DNA from: Chaunax sp. Z400
Lineage: Eukaryota; Chordata; Actinopteri; Lophiiformes; Chaunacidae
DNA: 64,000 bases
Direction of reading: 5' to 3'
NCBI GenBank assembly: GCA_037577475.1
Contig: CM075203.1
Coordinates: 5,287,501 to 5,351,500 of the forward strand
A program made the position numbers and the translations under genes. Below the pieces are notes generated by a model, which had not been told where the DNA came from, did no database searches, and saw nothing but the letters and a program-made list of their open reading frames with translations. Shown piece by piece: positions 24,164-39,200 of this stretch (positions are counted from its first letter, which is position 1; every line of letters begins with the position of its first letter).

Positions 24164-26416
24164 CTGTTATGAGATACCAGGCATTTACAACATATCTGAA
24201 GTGTCTAAATGTATAATAATATATTTATAATAATATATTTATAATAATTTCTAAATGTACAAGTATTTGGTTAAAACAAACATTGGAGTGCAACTTACAG
24301 AAGCGCCCATCTCTCCATTACGTCCACGAGGTCCAGGGGGTCCAATGGGTCCAGGCAGACCATTCATGCCATCCTTACCTGGGGAACCACTTGATCCAGC
24401 AGGTCCCTATGTAGAAAAAAAGACACATTATCATGAAATGAGAGAAAACAATAATTCATAATAGTTATTTATGTGCATGTATAAAACTAGTAAATGTCTC
24501 AATAAGTCTAACATATCCAACCTTGCTAAACATGTGAAATGCTTTTATTATGTAGTATTTTTGCTACTTTCTGGAAAATTGTACATACACTCTACACAAC
24601 TGAATTTCTTTTACCATTGTCTCTGGCTCATCGAAACAATGCTGCAGAAGACTAAAGGCAGATTTTCCCGATAGGAACAACCAGATGGGTTGCAAATGAG
24701 TCTTTCGTGTGAATAACTTCTTGTTAAGAAGATGCACTTACTCTAGGTCCGGCAGGTCCAGAGGCACCAGCGGGTCCTCTCTCTCCAGAAGATCCCTAGA
24801 GGCAGAACAAGATGTTAATATGAAATATTGCACATTTAAGAAAGAATGTTTAAATATCCCATAAAGTTGAGAACAATTCAGATCGTTTCATGCAGCAACC
24901 TACAAACTTTAGCTTGCTTCTCTACCACTTTGAAACAGTTACTTACAGCAGTTCCAGGTAGACCCTGCATGCCTGTGAATCCTCTGTGTCCCTTGTGGCC
25001 TCTCTCTCCAGCCTCACCAGCCTCTCCTCTATCTCCCTTTGCACCAGCAGGGCCCTGAGTGAAAGCAACAGGTGGTCAACATGCCATGTTATACTATGGT
25101 ATGAAAACACAAGATTAGAGGATGTCTAAATATGTTTATATGTGTTACTGGTGCATTTTAGGTTATGATGAACATACAGCAGCACCACGGACACCAGCAG
25201 GACCAGCAGGGCCAGAAGGACCAGCGGAACCCTAAAAGAAAATTATATCACAATTAAATCTAAAGGTATCTGCACAGTGTATTACCAGATTTATTCCATT
25301 TTTCAACAGAATCAAGATAATCAGGAAGGGGGCTCACGCTCTCTCCACGATCGCCAGTCTTGCCAGAGGCGCCAACAGCTCCGGGAGCTCCAGGACCACC
25401 AGGGGGTCCGGGGGCTCCACTCATACCAGACTCACCACGATCTCCCTATAGATGCAAATCTCCAGTTAGATAATGCTAGGCAGCTAAAGGCTAATTTTGT
25501 GTTTCTATTAGGAAGTTATGGTGGACTAAAGATTGGATGGCCCAATAAAACATGGCAGAAGGTAAATTAATCCAGAGGAGGAGGGTTACCTTGGCGCCAG
25601 AAGATCCGTCACGACCAGGGGCACCATCATGACCCTGTGATCCCTGTAGAAGAGCAGCGAGGATGGTCAATCAATACAATGTTCAATGGTTAAAGACATT
25701 ACAGGGAAGAAATTCTGTGGTGAACCAAGATGTAGATGTAGATCTACCTGTACTAAAAGGTGTACCATTAACTAATGAATGCTGAATGTGTCAATTTGTA
25801 GGTGCATTTAAAGTGTTTGAGAACCCACTGGCCAAGTTCTCTACATCTCTGATTCAGTTTTAGGACTCATACCTCACGACCAGTCTCTCCGGGAGCACCA
25901 GACAGTCCAGGGGGTCCAGCGGGTCCGGGAGGTCCACGCTCACCAACAACTCCGGGAGATCCTTGCTTTCCAGGCTCACCCTGAAGAAGAACAAGAGAGG
26001 ACAGATCTCTGTATGCAGATGGGAGGCTGAAGAAATAATATATCATAATACTGTACTCAAGAGTGGTATAAAATTCTGAGAAATACATCTTGTCTGAAAG
26101 TTAATTTCTTCTTCTACTGTCTTGTCCTGATGAACAGGAATCGCTACGGCTTGATTTATTTGAAAATCCAGCCAATATTCTATGTGTACTTAGAATTTAG
26201 CCTATTTAGCTTATTTAGCAGACTGTACTCTGGTGATAGTGAAAACTCACAGATGTTCCAGGCAGACCAGCGAAACCACGCTCTCCACGCTGTCCAGGGA
26301 GACCTACAATACCACGCTGACCAGAAATACCTTGGGGTCCGTGGGTACCAGCGGAGCCCTGGGCAGAAAGACACAGCGACCAGTTAGCAAGCACATAATG
26401 GAAAGTATATCATTGG

Positions 26417-26466
<50 letters not shown>

Positions 26467-29400
26467 GTGTATATATATATATATATATATACGTGTATAT
26501 ATATACATATATATATATGTGTATATATGTATATATATATGTGTATATATGTGTGTATATATATGTGTATATATGTGTATATATTTATATGTATATATAT
26601 ATATGTGTATATATGTATATATATATGTGTATATATGTATATATATATGTGTATATATGTGTGTATATATATGTGTATATATGTGTATATATTTATATGT
26701 ATATATATATATGTGTATATATGTCATTTTTGACAGAACATGTGTTGCTGAATTACAGCAGGCACTCACAGGGGCACCATCAGCACCAGCAGATCCCTTC
26801 TCTCCAGAAATTCCTGCAGGTCCAGGAGCACCAGACTCACCGGGGCGACCAGCAGGGCCGCTTTCACCGCGTCCTCCCCTTGCTCCATCTTTGCCAACGG
26901 GTCCAGCAGGTCCAGGTGGTCCAGCAACTCCCTGGGCACAGGCAGAGAAGTCATTCAATTCAACTCTGCTGAAGGTTATGATAGTAACAAAAGATAAGAC
27001 TGTGTTGGCTATTATTGCTAAATATGTGGATTAGGTAAAGCTTACAGAGGGGCCAGGGGGTCCAACTCTGCCAGCAGGTCCAGGGAAACCAGTAGCACCC
27101 TACACAAACACACGAAGAGACAAAAACAGATGAGACCTCATTCAACTTTTAACAGCATCCCTGATTTCATCATCATTGATGCAGAGTGTCATCAAATCTC
27201 ACATGATAATGAGATACTTACAGGAGGTCCAGCACCACCGCGAGCACCTTTGGGTCCAGAAGGACCAGCAAGTCCCTGTAGAGAAAAAAACATGTGTAGG
27301 TGAAAAAGGAAGCACAGATTTCCACTCATGAAATGAGTTTGAACTCTAATCTGGCATCAATTCTGAACTCAGAAATTTTATTGTAGAAACGGAAAGAAAT
27401 CTGGGACTCTGCGATGGTGGGATGCATTTTATGAATTGTAGGTCTACCTGAGGACCAGAAGCTCCAACAGGTCCGGAAGGTCCAGGAGCACCAGCATCTC
27501 CCTTGGATCCGGTGTCACCAGACTCTCCCTTGGCACCAGGCTGACCATCAGCACCCTGAGGGTGGAGGGCAAGAGAAGGAACAGTTTTTTACTCTTAAAT
27601 CGGATTTACTGTAACACTACAGAAAGCATCTAGATCTGTAGAAAAATATATTTTGATCTAAAATATAACATGTCAGATTCTTACAGGAGGTCCAGCGAAT
27701 CCAGCAGGTCCTCCAGGTCCAGCCTCTCCACGCTCACCCTGTTAAAATAATGAGGAGCGAAGGTTTAGGGTCATTCAGTCATAAAATTTTTGCATATATC
27801 ATTATATTATGCAAATGATATCTTGCACTGACAATTAAAATCCAATAAAAAAGTATATAATGGGTGTAAGAACTTACAGGGGAACCACGAGGTCCAGTGG
27901 GTCCAGAAACGCCAACAGCGCCACCCTCACCCTAAAACCAGAGGTGAAGGAGAAGGATAGGTCAGCAGTTGGTTGGTAATCTTAGCCACTTATTTCATGA
28001 CCAAAGAACCACATCACAGAAACTAAATTAAAGGCATCGAAGTTAGCAAAAATAGAACTGCACAGAATTCTTGACAGACACATGGAAGTATCTTATTTTG
28101 TACTACGTATATGAGATGATCTTGTGATTGCATGAATGGCCAAGCAGATGAACTAAAACTCTAAAAACTGAGACCCTGTTTTGTATTCACTGTGTGGAGG
28201 TGATAAGAGAACAATAACAATGATCAAGAACCTGGGTAGAAAGTTGTGCATGATCTTACCTTCTCTCCCTGGGCACCAGGAGGTCCAGGTACTCCAATAG
28301 CACCAGTCATACCACGAACGCCATCTTTTCCTGGGCCACCATCACCTCCCTTGGCTCCACCGTCTCCCTGAAGACAGAAGGTTTAGCTTAGTTTAGCCTT
28401 TATAAATGTTGTAAATGAAGCATTAGATGTTTTGGGATTTTGTTTTTTCATCTATAATCTTCATATTTATTGGCTCAAAAGCTTTTGCCATTCAAAAATA
28501 CAGTATAATAACATCTTTCTGGGCTAATCCTATCCTCAAAAAACTGACTTAATAGCTTCAATATTTAACTTAAAGGAATGAAACAACATTTTAATATGAC
28601 ACTAAGTTATTTTGTCTTCCTTAAATGAAATAAATGCTTTTGTCATTATCAACACTAATATTATTTGCTATTATTATTCTCTTACATTCAATAGTATTAT
28701 AGTTGCATACTGTATTATACAGTCTACGCCTTGCACAACAAGTTATGTGTGAAACACACAAAAAAAATGAAGATAGAAAGATAGATTAAACAGTTTAAGA
28801 GAGACAAGTCGGACATGTATGATACTTACTCTCTCTCCCTTTACACCGGGGAGACCAGAAGATCCACGCTCACCAGGCATTCCCTGCATACCAGGGGATC
28901 CCTGACCACCAGGGGCACCACCGGCACCAGGCTCTCCCTGATCACACACAAAAAGAGAAATATACACTTAAATATCCACAAAACTAAAAAACAACTACAA
29001 CACTAATAATAATAATAATAATAATAGTAATAATAATAATGGATTGATGAATTTACAGGTTTTTTTTACCTATACAAGGTGGACAGTATAATAAAAGATG
29101 GATAGCATTTTTTGGTGATATTTTTAAAGGCCTCACCAATATACTGTGTTTACGCCCAGTGAGAAATTGCAGCAGATACGCTAGTTATGCAAAATTAAAG
29201 CTAAAATCTTTGAAACTCATGATTGAAAATGATGGAACGGAACATTTTTACAAAGGACTGGGTCGAAACGGTAAACCTATCCTTTAATAAAAGATGAGCA
29301 TTTGGGAGTGAGGAGAGGCAGAAAAAGAAACAAGTTGCAGGTTACAACAGAGGATCTGTCGTCTACCTTCATGTTTTCAACTGTCTCAGCTGTAAATGTG

Positions 29401-32400
29401 CATGAATACGGATTTGAGAATATCCTAAAGGTAATTATTGCTTTGCCAGCATATTGCAGAATACATGGAGTGTGAAGGAGGGGATCACAGGGCATGTAAT
29501 GATGTAAGGGTAGAATCTTTTATTCAGTCTTGAACTCTGATTAATCAATTAATCGTGACATATTAGGTCTTTTTCAAGATCTCTCATCAGGCTCTGATCT
29601 CTTTTTCATAAGGACTGATACCTGTGGTTATGGATGAATATGTTTTGCCTGTTTCATACTGGCACTGAGATTTAACATTCTACAAATACAATTCTTGACT
29701 ACAAGATGATGTTTTTTTAACCTACCTTAGCTCCATCGCTACCAGAGGGGCCATTAGAACCACGGGGTCCAGTTGGGCCAGCAACGCCAGGAGTACCACG
29801 CTCACCAGGGAAACCTCTGTCGCCCTGAGGAAGAGAAGGGACACAACGGTCACAATGAAATTTAGCTAAATACTCCAAGAATGGTGTTTAGTGGATGACA
29901 CTTTCTTTCTGAAATGGAGATACTCACTCTGGATCCAGATGGGCCACTGGGTCCAACCTCACCAGGAGCACCCTGAGCAAAAGAGGAAGAAAGGAGAAAG
30001 CTGTCATGAAGACTTGATGACATGATCAATTAAATGTTGAAACTTAAAAACACTCATCAAAACACATGACTTCCCGTACTTAAAATGTGTGGGTTGTAAT
30101 ATCAAGTATATCTGAACTAATCAAATAAAAGCAGAAACAAGTTAAGATACAAAACAAAGATTTGGAGGTTCACAGTTCCCTACGATTCGTACCTGGTCAC
30201 CAGGCTTGCCAGTCTCACCAGTAGCACCTTGGGGTCCGGGAAGACCCTGCACAAGGGAGAAACATGCAAGATTTTATGAGTGGAAAAGCTCAGAATTACA
30301 CCAACAAAACAAAAGAGAGCACTTGGAAAGCTGTAACTCTCAAAACTTACCTGGAATCCAGGAGGACCAGCAGGTCCCTGCTCTCCCTTCTCTCCAGCGG
30401 GTCCCTGAACAGAAAGAAACAAACTCAATGATGAGGAAACGTTGCAACTACTGATAGCAGTACTAGTCATATTATAATGGTTACTGGGGAGATACATACA
30501 GCAATGCCAGATGGTCCAGGAGCACCAACGTCACCGTCTTTACCAGCAGCACCCTGTGAACAAAAACATTACCCAGACTAATTATCAACTGTTTTTATGC
30601 TCTTTTTTCACTTCTTTTTTGATAGGAAACATATTAAATTAGAGTTTAAATAGACTTTGATTTTTCTAGTTTTCAAAATATATAAAAGTACTTACAACTG
30701 CGCCACCAGCACCACCGGGACCTCTCTCACCAGGCTTACCAGACTCACCCTGTTAAAATGAAACGAGTTGAAAAACGTCATCTTAACACTACAGTAGATA
30801 TTTTTACTGATCTAATGTTTGAGTTACTTTTTTCCAAATACATACTATAAGACGGCTCTTTAATGCAGGTTCTGGAAAAGATCTGTGTAGACTTTCAGAA
30901 CAAAATGAGTGGAACAGTTAACTCACAGCTACTCCTTTGGGTCCAGGGAATCCCATAACACCGGGCTGTCCTCTGGGGCCAGCGGGGCCAGCAGGGCCAG
31001 AGCGTCCATCTTGTCCTTGGGCACCCTTAAGATCAACAGAGGATGAGGTAATCATGACAAAAAGTTTCCCATCATGATTGCATGGATTGTTTACAGCTGC
31101 TTTTGTTCTTGAACATGCTCATCTAAGCCATTACAATCAGAAACTGTCAGTGAATCCAAACTTACAGAAGGTCCAGCTTTGCCGTCAGGGCCAGGGCTTC
31201 CAGGGCTACCAGTCACACCCTATGAAGGGAAGACCAGGTATGACAAAGATTCAATGAGTGCATTCCACAGTGCCATATTTATGCTTGGTTCTCAGGTTAA
31301 AATAGAACTTCTGGGGTGCCTCACCAAGAAGGAAATGGTGCACATGATGACATATATTCAGAACTTACCTTAGATCCAGGTGCGCCAGGAGCACCTGGGT
31401 TTCCAGACTCACCAGTGGCTCCCTGAGCTCCTGCTGGGCCATTGGCACCACGCTCACCAGGGGCACCCTATAATAAAAGAGAAGAATAGTCAGGAGAAAC
31501 CGCCACAATTTGTGGTAGTTTATTATTTAATTGGAAGGTGTGACTCCCTAAAGATGAAAATAAATCTTCTAAATGTTCATATCTTATTATTAGAATGAAA
31601 TCGACCAAATTGCTCATGCGTAGGCTTGATTGCTTTTAGGATTTACTGATCTGGAAACAAAGTTTAACATATTTCCTCCTGACCTGGACTAATTTGGCAG
31701 ATTCACTGACTCACCTTGCCACCAGCAGCTCCATCAGTACCAGGGAAACCACGAGCACCAGGACCACCCTGATGGAAAAACAGACAGGCCCAACATGTCA
31801 GTAACTCTGGTGTCAATACTCAATAAACACTGATGAAACCCTTTGGGAATTTAACAAACTTCTACTGTATTGAATGCTCTGTGGAAACATAGATCATAGT
31901 TTTTTTAAAATGAGGGATGCTGACACAACACTGGTAATTGATACATGAAATAATGGACACTGTATTCTATTTAAAAGGAACCGTCCATGATTTAGAAGTT
32001 TGTTCTCCTGATTAAATCTTGCTCAATGGCAACTACAGTGACAGATGTGAAAGAGGAGACAACATACACGCTCTCCAGGGGGTCCACGGGGTCCAGAACC
32101 ACCAGGCTCTCCACGAGCTCCTCTCTTTCCCTCCTCACCAGAGGAGCCGGCAGGTCCCTGAACTCCAGCGGGGCCCTGGAAAAGAGAGCAGGGTCATTAG
32201 AAACATTTTATTTTCTAAAATCACACAGAATGTTACATTAAAGGGAAAAAGCATTCTGAAACTTACAGTCTCTCCCTTGACACCAGGCTCTCCCTTAGGA
32301 CCAGGGGCACCATGGTCACCCTGTTGGCAAAGACACACACATTTTATCCAGGCTCCTTGGTCTCTGTATCATTGAGGAACAATGTGTGCTGATACCAAAA

Positions 32401-33216
32401 CTCAATCACACAATCATCCGTCCACTCACATTGTTGCCCTTGGGACCAGGAGCACCAACACCTCCCTGAGCTCCAGCAGGCCCACGAGAGCCAGGGAAAC
32501 CGGGAGCACCAGCAATACCAGCAGCACCCTGTGGGATAGAGTCGAGGTGTCAGAACATGTGGCATTTTGATTTGCAGGTACACGTGGATTAAACGAGAAG
32601 AGTGAGAATGACACTTACAGGAGAACCCTTAGCACCAGCGGAACCATCAGATCCGGGGGCACCCTGGTGAGAGAGGAAGAAAATTTAATGTTGAGAGTGT
32701 TTCTACTTTTCCTTGCCTTGTGAAAATGATTTGCCAGTGTAACAAAGCTCTGTAATTTAAACAACATCCTGTTCACTATGAATAAAAGTTTACATTCTAT
32801 TATCATTTATCTACTTTTCCTGAGTTGCAGTTGTTACTTTTCACCTTTTTCTTTCTATTTAATATGTTTATTGTTGTGCACAAACAAACCAAGGCAATAT
32901 CTCATTGTCAGTAAACCTGATTTTGACAAAATAACGCCCACAGAAAAGGACGGCATCTACTCACAGCAGGTCCAGCAGCTCCAGCAGGTCCGGGGTTACC
33001 AGCCTCACCACGGGCTCCCTGGGGTCCCTCGTGTCCACGGCTTCCCTGAGCACCAGTCTCTCCCTGTGGAGGGAGGCAACAATGTCTCAGAAATCTGCAA
33101 CTTAAATGTTGTAAGTGTTTACATGCCAACACCAAGACTGTTTGTCTTAACTAGGAATGTAACTGACATCATATTATTTCTGACTGCTTTTTCTACTCTC
33201 CATCTTTTGGTTCTTG

Positions 33217-33282
<66 letters not shown>

Positions 33283-36200
33283 CCTCATAATAGGGGAGAC
33301 TTACAGGATATTATGATCGATATTGCCAGGGGAGGGGAGTACCTTACCAGAGGTAAGGTGCCGTTAAGGGTCTTCTGATGCCATCTGGTGGCTACAGAGT
33401 CCACTTTGAGTCCAAATATTTTCTTTTACATCACACTTGTTAATGGCTGACTATGTAGAGAATATAATTGATCTGTTACATGTGGGATTAGCTTTCCACT
33501 GATGTCAATGCTGCAAACACTATAACATCTCCTTCAATCCAAGGACAGTGGCAGAGCTTAATCCTACAGACTGTTAACGTCCACAGTGTTCCTGCTAATG
33601 TACATGACCAGGGAGACGACTAATCAGGTGGTTAATAAAGGAGGTGAGAGGATAACGAGTTGAAATAGAGTCGTGTTCCTTCTAATTCTTGCTACACATG
33701 GGAATAGTAAAGCACAGCGCTACTGCTCACCATCAGCTAAGGGTGATAAAACTCTTGGACAGGAGAGTTGTGTACGACCTTTACTTCATCAGTTAGCTCA
33801 TATCAGTTGAATTATTATTGTTTAAATGTGTTTAGTTTTAGTTTTGTTCATATTAGTTTTTTTATTTTACGGATGCTAGTTGTTTGGGCTGTTTTCAAGA
33901 GGCTCAGAATACGTATTGCAGTATAAACACGACACTTTGTGAAGACAACTGACTCACAGTCATGTCTCAGTCTCAGTCCTCTTGCTTGTTTTGTTGACAG
34001 ATTTGACCAAATTGACAATGACTAGAATTTTTTTTTTTTTTTTTTAGTTTTTTAAATACACAATATTATCATTTCAGTGTTTTTCTTTAGTTCTTAAGTT
34101 TAGTTTTTCATTTTTTCATACCGAGTATTTGTTTTGATTACTTTTAGTTTCCATTCATTATAATACCCTAATGGGACAGCCTATTGTTACGACCAAATTT
34201 AGCGGATATGAAAAATGTACTGGGAGATTTACCTTAGCACCGGCACCACCAGGGAATCCAGAAGGACCAGCAGGACCAGTGGATCCCTAAAAATTAAAGA
34301 CATGATGTAAGAAGACATCCACAAAGACGTCATTAATTTAATGGAATGCTATTTACAGCAATGCATCAAATCTTTCAATCTAACATTAAGCTATGATGCA
34401 CGTATGTACATAACCTTACATAACTTAGCGAGGCCAAAAATGATACTTACAGGGGGTCCACCAGGGCCAGTGTTGCCATCATTACCACGAGCACCCTGCA
34501 CAGGAGGAAGAGATGAGATGAAAGCGATATTTGTGGGACTGGATTCAAAGCAAATGTCTGAATAGATAGTACCATACTTTTCACATGTGTTATAGATTAA
34601 ATAATTGAACAAAGATTTGAATAGCAGTGCTTACAGAAGGGCCAGGAGCTCCGGGGCGGCCTCTCTCACCAGGAAGACCACGAGCACCCTACACAAGATT
34701 TTTTTAAAACAGAACAATATTAGCTAGGACTTTATACATACCCTGCTTTTTGTTGATATGAAACAAGTGAGCCTTAAAGGCTTGATTTGATCGATACTAT
34801 GACTACAAAAACAGAACTGGTACAGTCAAGAAATTGATTGAGATGAGGCAAAAACGTACCATGGCGCCGGGCATACCGTTCTCACCAGAGGCACCAGACT
34901 CTCCCTGTAGACAAAGACAGAGGGAAGAATTGGAAAACCTTTAGCCTTGTGCTTAAGTCTACGATGAGAGTTCTGCTTTGGTGAGCGACAGTACATCCAG
35001 ATAATTCTACCTTGGGGCCAGCAGGTCCAGCGTCTCCCTTGGCTCCATCTAGACCGCTGAAACCCTGTGAACAAAATCAAATCAGCATCCTCAGGTCAGT
35101 CACTACTCATTACAACATCACAGCAGTTCAAAAAAATTGTGATTTTAGTACTGAATGCTCCTCCAGACTCACTCTGTGTCCCTTGATACCGGGGAGTCCA
35201 GGGGTTCCGGGGAATCCACGAGCTCCCTGCAGGAGGAAAGCAAGAAATAAGTCAATAACGAAGTTCAAAAGCGACATGCATGCAACATGCTGCATGCATG
35301 ATAGCAAGTTTGTAATCAACTTTAAAATTGAGGTTTTTTTGCAACCAGGAAGTATAACCATGTCCTGACATTTGCCCTAAATGACATCACTCACCTGAGG
35401 GCCAGCAGCTCCACGCTCACCGGGGCGACCGGGTTTGCCAGGCTCTCCCTGTTGAGGACACACAAAGAAGAGATCAGTACATGACAATATGTGGTAGTGT
35501 CAGCCATGACCGACAAAACAATGAATTATAATACCTCACACAAAAAGATTCATGACATATATCAGAAGGAAAACAACTACAAAGACGAGAGAACGAATAA
35601 TAATTATTATTAGCTCAATTCTGTTCAGTCTTAGAAGAACCAAGAAGAGCTGTGTCTTTCCTTTGTTATACATGAGCATCAATAGAAATGGCTCCAAAAG
35701 AGGAATAGACAATAATCAATAAATCACTCACATCATCTCCATTCTTTCCAGGGGGGCCAGCAGGACCACGAGAACCCATGGCACCCTAAAAAAAAAAAAA
35801 CTGGATTAACATCAATTTGAAGTGTGAATATTCACTCTGGGGAAAGAACAGGGTGTGAGGGGTTATTAAAATCTGGTGTGTGTGCATGTGTGTCAGTGGG
35901 TCAGTGATGGCAACAGGTAGGGGGAACACAGGAAGTAAAATGTTAAAGTGATCAATTCTAACTATAATACAGAATAAGCAGCATCTAACTGATGAAGTGG
36001 AATCAAGCAGATTGCGTTTGAGATTGAGTTTTCTCATTCATACTCATTAAAGTGGATGAGACTGAAAACAGCGCAGTGCCTCAAACACATCCTCCTCCTC
36101 ACAAGAGAAACATTTAAACATTTTGTATACTCACAGAAGCTCCGGGCTCACCGGGCTCTCCAGCGGGGCCAGTGAAACCCTGAGGACCCTGATGGACAAC

Positions 36201-39200
36201 AAGAACGAGAAGATTAACACAATATCTTCTTCAGTGTTCCTGTATTTATCTGAGACCCAGTGTCATATATGTGATGTAGAAAAAAGACTGGATTGTGATC
36301 ATTAAAAGTTGGCATAAATGTGGTGTCAAAATGAGAACGTTGACTGATAAGAGGCTACTTACAAAGGAGCCAGAGGGTCCAGGAGGACCACGAGGACCCA
36401 TAGGACCCTGTTGATGAAGATGAGAAAAAGACCATTAGATTCTATTTCTTTGTCTGTGATATGAGCAAGTAGACACTGCACTGCAAGTAAACAGAGTATT
36501 TAGCAGTAAAGTTACATTGATAAAGAGTAAAACCTTCATACCATTGGGCCAGGAACAGCTGGGCCGCCGCTGGATTTGGAGTGGTCAACATATGACATTT
36601 GAGGAGAGAAGTTCTGTAAAGGGAGAAGATGAAGAATAAGTCATTACATGATTTCAGCAGAGGAGCAAACATTTACAAACACATGTTTTCTGCAGCACAG
36701 ATATGGACTAAATCTTAAATGTGGTTAGATGGCATAAATTAAGCTATCAAGAGTCAGTTGAGGTCACTAAATATCCTACATGTACCCAGGAAGTCAACCT
36801 GAGGACCAGGGAGCTGTCTGCACTCCCAGTGCTGAAGCAAATATGGAGGAGAGTTGCCTCTCTGCAGGGCACAGCCTCGCCTGCTTATCTTTGGCATTAA
36901 ATGTGTGCAAAATGAAGAATGCAGAAATGCATTATCGCAGAAAAAAGAGGCTTCAAGAGAGGCTTCAACCTGGATTACCGTGGCTTTTGAAGACCTGTCT
37001 CATTTTAAACAGAATGGAGTCACCTAATGAAGGTAAACCCAGACTTCCTGGATGATGTGGTTTGGAGATACTTACTCCGCCAAGGCCAGGGGGGCCAGGG
37101 GGGCCGGGTGGGCCGGGAAGGCCAGGCTGTCCGTCAAGTCCATCATTGCCAGGAGGACCAGCAGGTCCCTAAAGTAAAGTCAGGCAGACACAATCACTTA
37201 TTTTATGTTTCCACTTTTAACTTTGGGCAAAACTTACTATAAATCATAGCCAAACCAAACATCAGGCTATTAATTACTACTGTTATTATCTATATTGACA
37301 TATTTGCAAACTAACATGAAACTGTTATCCTGTACTTCCTGTAATGTCAACCACATGATGTGTTCAAATCATTTTATTCTACATAATTTATAATATTTAT
37401 TTTCAGAAATTGATGGCAATTAATGTGATGATGGTTTGTGTTTCCTCCACTTGTTACTTAACAGTCATTTAGTATTGCATAATAATTTTATAAACCAATT
37501 TGCATGATGTGATCTTTGAACTTTTGATACCCTGTGACCTTATGACCTAATTATCAAAGGTCATGAGCAACAATCACATCATAGCAGCTTTACCCGAGTT
37601 TAGATGAGTTTTTAGGAACTCATTCAGAAACCATATGACACCATTGTGTGCATTTTCAAAAATTTAGACAGTGTTTAGTGAGACGTATAGCAGACAAAAA
37701 AATAGAAAATAAAGATAATCAACGACATACAATGAGGCAAAGATGTATTATTTGTACTGACATGTTGCAGTAAGTATGATTTGTAATAAATATTACACAA
37801 TAATAAACACAACAGGGAGACATTGATGTGTTTTGGATGGGACAAATATATTTGACTTGTCCCTGATAGAAAATAATCATATAATCAGATTGTCCTGATG
37901 CATATTAAAAAACACATGGATCATTCGCTTTCTAAAGAAAAGCTCTTTAGAACAGTGAGGCTTAAGCGAGAGAATTGGAACCTACCGTGTCTCCCTTGGG
38001 TCCAGGTTCTCCCTTTGTTAGCTATGGATGGATGAAAAAAGGGAGTTAGGCTACACTTCAATTTTAAACAAGACTGTAAAAACAAGTGCATTGTCTACAT
38101 ATAAGCAGACATAACGACAAACTAAACTGGGCCTAGCCAGCATGTCCAAATAGAGGCCAATATGAAGTTTGGTTCCAGACCCTATAATCTCACATATGAG
38201 TCAATATCAAACAAAGTAAAAGGGCAAAATACCTCGGGATCTTCTGGAATCTGGGGTCCTACAGAACCAACACAGAAAAAGAAAATGTAAACACCTCTGG
38301 AACATTTCTGAGGGACACATTCAAAACTTAGGTTACACCTCGCAATACGCTACACGTCACAGCTACCTATTACAGATCCAGGCTGGGCTGAACAAAGCCT
38401 GAAATACAGCATTTCATAAGGGGCTGAATCAAAAGCATTTTCATTTGATCCCAAATTTATCTGTGTTGCTGTAAATGTTGCTTTGGGAGACATGTGTATC
38501 GGCCCTTTTGCGCCCTTCAGTGTCACTGCACAGGTAGGCATGTTGGGAAATTAAACATTCATTGCCAGACTTCGCCAAAGAGCAGGTATAATCCACCGTT
38601 AAAAGAATACATATTGAAAATGAAATGAACAAAAGGTAAATCCAAAGCGATTCGTTTCTGAATTAAAATCCTCTGGAGAGCAGGCAGGCTTAGGGCCTGA
38701 GGTCCGTCTGTGGCCCGTGAGCCATGGGTGGACAAAACTGAGGTTAGGGGCACTAGGTGGCACCATAAGGCTAATTAACCACAGAATTGGTGAGAAGGAT
38801 GAAGGCGGAGTACCATCGTCTGGGCAGATAGGGCAGCACTCTCCATCTGGGATGAAGGGATCGGCACAGTCAGATGTGTCCTCGCAGATCACCTCATCGC
38901 ACATGACGGTTCCACTGTCGCAGACGCAGATCTGGCATGGCTCTGGTTTCCATACATCTTTATCGTTGTACAACTGTCCATCTAATGTGCAGCTGCTATA
39001 TGCGCCTGAGAGGAGGAAACCACAGTGAGTTTGGTAACATGAAATACAATCTAAGAGATGCAACAAAAAAGAAATCACTGAACATCTTAATATTTTGACA
39101 AATAAATGCCCCAAATTAGGTTTGGTATTACTAAACTGGTTTGTGTAAAATGTGCTGGTAACATGAGCTACACCTGCACAGGTGTGAATCATATGGGAAC

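Larger units (their letters stand above)
24299..36407 (-). other. col1a1: col1a1 exons 7-47: triple-helix exons with coordinates
   Basis: In transcript order: 36363-36407, 36135-36188, 35732-35785, 35395-35448, 35173-35226, 35011-35064, 34860-34904, 34635-34688, 34451-34495, 34233-34286, 32965-33063, 32619-32663, 32430-32528, 32267-32320, 32068-32175, 31715-31768, 31369-31467, 31166-31219, 30927-31025, 30696-30749, 30500-30553, 30351-30404, 30193-30246, 29928-29972, 29726-29824, 28830-28937, 28260-28367, 27878-27931, 27685-27738, 27448-27555, 27222-27275, 27046-27099, 26770-26931, 26251-26358, 25873-25980, 25590-25643, 25338-25445, 25178-25231, 24947-25054, 24742-24795, 24299-24406. Sizes are only 45, 54, 99, 108 or 162 nt, the classic fibrillar-collagen set derived from a 54-nt unit. 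Confidence 0.96.

Noticed and set aside
23185..24172. Several open frames on the plus strand, one of 192 codons
   Set aside because: They are antisense to the col1a1 C-propeptide exons and have no resemblance to known proteins.
26410..27034. Long Tyr-Ile/Val repeat open frames (up to 205 codons) on both strands
   Set aside because: They are translations of TATATG-type simple repeats joined to shadow frames of collagen exons 39 and 40.
24299..36407. Evenly spaced short repeated units resembling a CRISPR-like array
   Set aside because: They are collagen Gly-X-Y exons separated by introns; repeats are coding GGN-CCN triplets with GT-AG borders, not palindromic direct repeats.
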